DNA of 64,000 nucleotides from Candidatus Accumulibacter propinquus. Its GTDB lineage: Bacteria > Pseudomonadota > Gammaproteobacteria > Burkholderiales > Rhodocyclaceae. Shown here piece after piece: positions 61,284 to 64,000 of this stretch. The notes beneath the pieces are model-generated. The model was not told the DNA's origin and searched no databases. It saw only the letters and a list, made by a program, of their open reading frames with translations. Made by a program: the position numbers and the translations under genes. The first letter of the stretch is position 1; each line of letters begins with the position of its first letter. Location of the stretch: positions 14,254 to 78,253 of the forward strand of contig JADKBU010000026.1 in assembly GCA_016714935.1 (NCBI GenBank). The letters run 5' to 3'.

Positions 61284-62804
61284 TCAGAAAAAGCCCAGTT
61301 TCTGTTCGCTGTAGCTGACCAGCAGATTCTTGGTTTGCTGGTAGTGGTCGAGCATCACCTTGTGGGTTTCACGGCCGATGCCGGATTCCTTGTAGCCGCC
61401 GAAGGTGGCGTGCGCCGGATAGGCGTGGTAGCAGTTGGTCCACACGCGTCCGGCCTTGATCGCGCGGCCCATGCGATAGGCGACATTGCCGTTGCGGCTC
61501 CAGACGCCGGCACCCAGACCGTAGAGGGTATCGTTGGCGATCGCCAGAGCCTCGGCTTCGTCCTTGAAGGTGGTGACCGCGAGTACCGGGCCGAAGATCT
61601 CTTCCTGGAAGATGCGCATCTTGTTGTGGCCCTTGAGCAGCGTCGGCTGGATATAGTAGCCGCCGGCGAGGTCGCCGCCGAGGTTGGCGCGCGCGCCGCC
61701 GATCAGGCAGGTGGCGCCTTCCTGCTTGCCGAGGTCGAGGTAGGAGAGGATCTTGTTCAACTGCTCCTGCGACGCCTGGGCGCCGATCATGACCTCGGTG
61801 TCGAGCGGGTTGCCCTGCTTGATGGCCTCGACGCGGGCCAGGCAGCGCGCCATGAAGCGGTCGTAGATCGATTCCTGAATCAGGGCGCGCGACGGGCAGG
61901 TGCACACCTCGCCCTGGTTGAAGGCGAACAGCACCAGGCCTTCGATGGCCTTGTCGAGGAAGCCGTCGTCGGCGGCCATGACGTCCTCGAAAAAGATGTT
62001 GGGCGACTTGCCGCCGAGTTCCAGCGTCGCCGGGATCAGGTTGTTGGCGGCGGCCTGGGCGATCACACGGCCGGTCGAGGTGGAGCCGGTGAAGGCGATC
62101 TTGGCGATGCGCTTGCTGGTGGCCAGCGGCATGCCGGCTTCGCGGCCGTAGCCATTGACGATGTTCAGTACCCCCGGCGGCAGCAGGTCGGCGATCAGTT
62201 CGGCCACCACCAGAATGCTGATCGGCGTCGATTCGGCGGGTTTGAGGACGACGCAGTTGCCGGCGCCGATGGCCGGGGCGAGTTTCCAGGCGGCCATCAG
62301 GATCGGGAAGTTCCAGGGGATGATCTGGCCGACGACACCCAGCGGTTCGTGGAAATGGTAGGCGACGGTGTTTTCGTCGATTTCGCTGATCCCGCCTTCC
62401 TGCGCGCGCAGGCAACCGGCGAAGTAGCGGAAATGGTCGACGGTGAGCGGGATGTCGGCGTTGAGCGTCTCGCGAATCGGCTTGCCGTTGTCCACCGTTT
62501 CCGCGTAGGCAATCACTTCGAGATTGGCCTCGATGCGATCGGCGATTTTCAACAGGATGTTGGCGCGGTCGGCGGCGGCCGTCCTGCCCCACTTCTCGGC
62601 GGCGGCGTGTGCCGCATCGAGCGCCAGTTCAATGTCCTCGGCGGTGGAACGGGCCACCGAGGTGTACGGGCGACCGCTGATCGGCGTGATGACTTCGAAG
62701 TATTCTCCCCTGACCGGGGCGACCCACTCGCCACCGATGAAGTTGTCGTATCTGGCCTTGAATTGCAGCTTGGCGCCGTCGGCGCCGGGTGGGGCGTAAA
62801 GCAT
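61284..62804 (-). CDS. NAD-dependent aldehyde dehydrogenase (AldB/AcoD-like)
   Basis: 506 residues. Oxidises acetaldehyde-type aldehydes to acids. The nucleotide and active-site motifs are IIPWNFPILMAAWKLAPA, FTGSTSTGRVIAQAAA, catalytic Glu in LELGGKSPNIFFED, catalytic Cys in FNQGEVCTCPSR, and EIFGPVLAVT. ATG 62804 has AGAGGAGAG upstream; the earlier frame is not supported. It is followed by the DUF779 gene and preceded by an AraC-family gene on the same strand, a typical aldehyde-response locus. Confidence 0.95.
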   Translation of the reverse strand: MLYAPPGADGAKLQFKARYDNFIGGEWVAPVRGEYFEVITPISGRPYTSVARSTAEDIELALDAAHAAAEKWGRTAAADRANILLKIADRIEANLEVIAYAETVDNGKPIRETLNADIPLTVDHFRYFAGCLRAQEGGISEIDENTVAYHFHEPLGVVGQIIPWNFPILMAAWKLAPAIGAGNCVVLKPAESTPISILVVAELIADLLPPGVLNIVNGYGREAGMPLATSKRIAKIAFTGSTSTGRVIAQAAANNLIPATLELGGKSPNIFFEDVMAADDGFLDKAIEGLVLFAFNQGEVCTCPSRALIQESIYDRFMARCLARVEAIKQGNPLDTEVMIGAQASQEQLNKILSYLDLGKQEGATCLIGGARANLGGDLAGGYYIQPTLLKGHNKMRIFQEEIFGPVLAVTTFKDEAEALAIANDTLYGLGAGVWSRNGNVAYRMGRAIKAGRVWTNCYHAYPAHATFGGYKESGIGRETHKVMLDHYQQTKNLLVSYSEQKLGFF

Positions 62805-62924
62805 CGGACTCTCCTCTTGGTTATGGATGGCCGTACGGGGAACCCCACGGCCCGGCAGCCCTGTCGCCCGCTGCGCGCCGGTCACGCTGACGAAAGCAAG
62901 CGATTGATAAATGTCGATTTCTCT

Positions 62925-62942
62925 TCCATCCTGGCGGATGGA
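62925..62942. promoter_or_regulatory. Inverted repeat upstream of the aldehyde dehydrogenase gene
   Basis: TCCATCC and GGATGGA flank TGGC (7-bp arms), about 120 bases upstream of the dehydrogenase start. It could be an operator for the adjacent AraC regulator. No sigma-54 site was found in this gap. Confidence 0.3.
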
Positions 62943-63065
62943 TAGGAAACCCGATGTGCGCAGGGATGCCGCGGTCAGTGTCTCGGATCTGCGCCGCGGC
63001 TGTCAATCGGAAATTTCCCCCTGTCCGGCGTCAGGGGTCGGTCTTGCCCGCCGCTTGCCCGGCCG

Positions 63066-64000
63066 TCAGTTGCGGCTGGCTTGCCGCCAGTCGCGGGGCG
63101 TCATCCCGTAGGCGGCCTTGAAATGGCGGTTGAAGTGCGAGAGATCGTTGAAGCCGTTGGCGAAGGCGATGTCGGCAACCGTCTGGCGGTCACGGAAGGG
63201 GTCGGCCAGCGCCGCATGGCAGGCGTGCAGGCGCCGTTCCACCAGTGTCCGGGAAAAACTGCGACCGCTGCTTTCGAAGAGCTTGTGCACATAACGGAGC
63301 GACACCCCGAGGTGGCTGGCCAGCGCCGCCGGGTTGAGCGAAGGGTCGGCATGGTGCTGGCTCAGCCAGTTCTGCGCCGCCGTCAGCAGGGCCTGGGCCG
63401 TGCCGCCGCGCCCGGCGTCGCGGCCGTCATCGCTGGCCCCGAGCACCAGTGCCAGCAGGCCGCAGAAGTTTGCCGCCACGGCCGCCTGGCAGTCGCTGTC
63501 GATCGGCCCGGCGTGCATCAGGCTGCGGGCATAGGAGACCAGCAGCGCGTTCAGCCCGGTGGGCAACAGCGGCTCGCGTGGTGGTCGCATCGCCGGTTGC
63601 GCCAGCAGCGGCGCCAGCAGCGGGCGCGGCGCCTTGATCGTCAGATGCGCGAGGCCGGCTTCGGCATCGGCCCGCGCGACCCGCAGTGGATCGAGAAAGC
63701 ACGGTGTTCCCGGCGCCGCCACCAGTTGCTGGCCGTCGGCGTACTCCAGACGCAGCGAGCCGGCCAGCGGCAGATACAGGAAAAAGGGATCGTCGGTCTC
63801 GCGGGCGATGTCTTCGCGGCTGCGCCGACGCTGATGCGCATCGGCGCGGGCGGTGACGATGTGCAGGCCGCCCAGGCTGCTGGCCCGCATTTCGGCAAGG
63901 AAGGGGCCGGAGCCACGCCGCTCGACGCTCAGGCGGGTGATCGATGCGCACACCACCTCGCGCCAGTACGGGAACTGCTCGGCGGGCCGCAGATCGGCGG
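63066..64000 (-). CDS. AraC-family regulator, 5' end outside the window
   Basis: 311 codons visible. The reading frame is open through 64000, and the first residues seen (ADLRPAEQFPYWREVV) already belong to the AraC-binding-like ligand domain, so the true start lies beyond the window; an internal GTG at 63956 should not be taken as the start. The C-terminal DNA-binding part has two helix-turn-helix units (LNPAALASHLGVSLRYVHKLFESSG and TVADIAFANGFNDLSHFNRHFKAAYGMTP). It probably controls the aldehyde dehydrogenase gene located about 260 bases downstream on the same strand. Confidence 0.9.
   Translation of the reverse strand, partial: ADLRPAEQFPYWREVVCASITRLSVERRGSGPFLAEMRASSLGGLHIVTARADAHQRRRSREDIARETDDPFFLYLPLAGSLRLEYADGQQLVAAPGTPCFLDPLRVARADAEAGLAHLTIKAPRPLLAPLLAQPAMRPPREPLLPTGLNALLVSYARSLMHAGPIDSDCQAAVAANFCGLLALVLGASDDGRDAGRGGTAQALLTAAQNWLSQHHADPSLNPAALASHLGVSLRYVHKLFESSGRSFSRTLVERRLHACHAALADPFRDRQTVADIAFANGFNDLSHFNRHFKAAYGMTPRDWRQASRN

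Noticed and set aside
62805..63065. Sigma-54 promoter for the aldehyde dehydrogenase gene
   Set aside because: No GG-N10-GC pair with the proper spacing was found.

Overview
The window is about 64 kb of GC-rich chromosomal DNA, densely coding. Gene content and order point to a betaproteobacterium, most likely Rhodocyclales. The evidence is the pilG-pilH-pilI-pilJ-chpA cluster next to rubredoxin and thiD-thiE-hemL, pilT-pilU opposite yggS-proC-yggT-yggU, algH-ruvX-pyrR-pyrB with an inactive pyrC homologue, and livKHMGF. A PPK2 polyphosphate kinase and several acyl-CoA enzymes fit a polyphosphate/PHA-accumulating relative such as Candidatus Accumulibacter, but the genus is inference. I saw no insertion sequence, prophage, CRISPR array, rRNA or tRNA gene.

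Layout. 0-0.65 kb: the 5' part of a P-loop (NB-ARC/STAND-like) NTPase running off the left edge. 0.8-10 kb: CoA-transferase; membrane acyltransferase plus PAP2/sphingomyelin-synthase-like enzyme; serine dehydratase; PPK2 with a structured leader and an 850-bp gap; malonyl-CoA decarboxylase plus an epimerase-like VOC protein; lgt. 10-18 kb: ilvD, a cytochrome c, and the complete branched-chain amino-acid ABC transporter, with a terminator between livK and livHMGF. 17.7-22.6 kb: HDOD signalling protein, ferredoxin-type flavin reductase, an epimerase-like protein, HemJ, RlmL. 22.6-27.3 kb: pilU and pilT divergent from yggS-proC-yggT-yggU. 27.3-32.7 kb: pyrimidine operon and photolyase. 32.7-42 kb: the Chp/Pil chemosensory system of type IV pili, in which the CheA/Hpt kinase gene is split by a frameshift. 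42-49 kb: rubredoxin, thiD, thiE, hemL, a CorA/MgtE_N hybrid, kup and a secreted beta-helix protein. 50-61 kb: dsbD, cutA and three large cyclic-di-GMP proteins in a row on one strand. 60.8-64 kb: a DUF779 protein, aldehyde dehydrogenase and an AraC regulator that runs off the right edge.

Common themes are surface motility and signalling (PilT/PilU, Chp chemosensory array, three GGDEF proteins, one degenerate EAL-type HDOD protein) and acyl-CoA/polyphosphate metabolism. The best candidates for new biology are the truncated NTPase at the left edge, the CHASE4-CHASE-PAS-GGDEF-EAL cluster with a perfect 14-bp hairpin in a leader, the frameshifted ChpA, the structured PPK2 leader, and the CorA hybrid without a recognisable GMN filter motif. 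No wholly novel multi-gene system is proven by the sequence alone.
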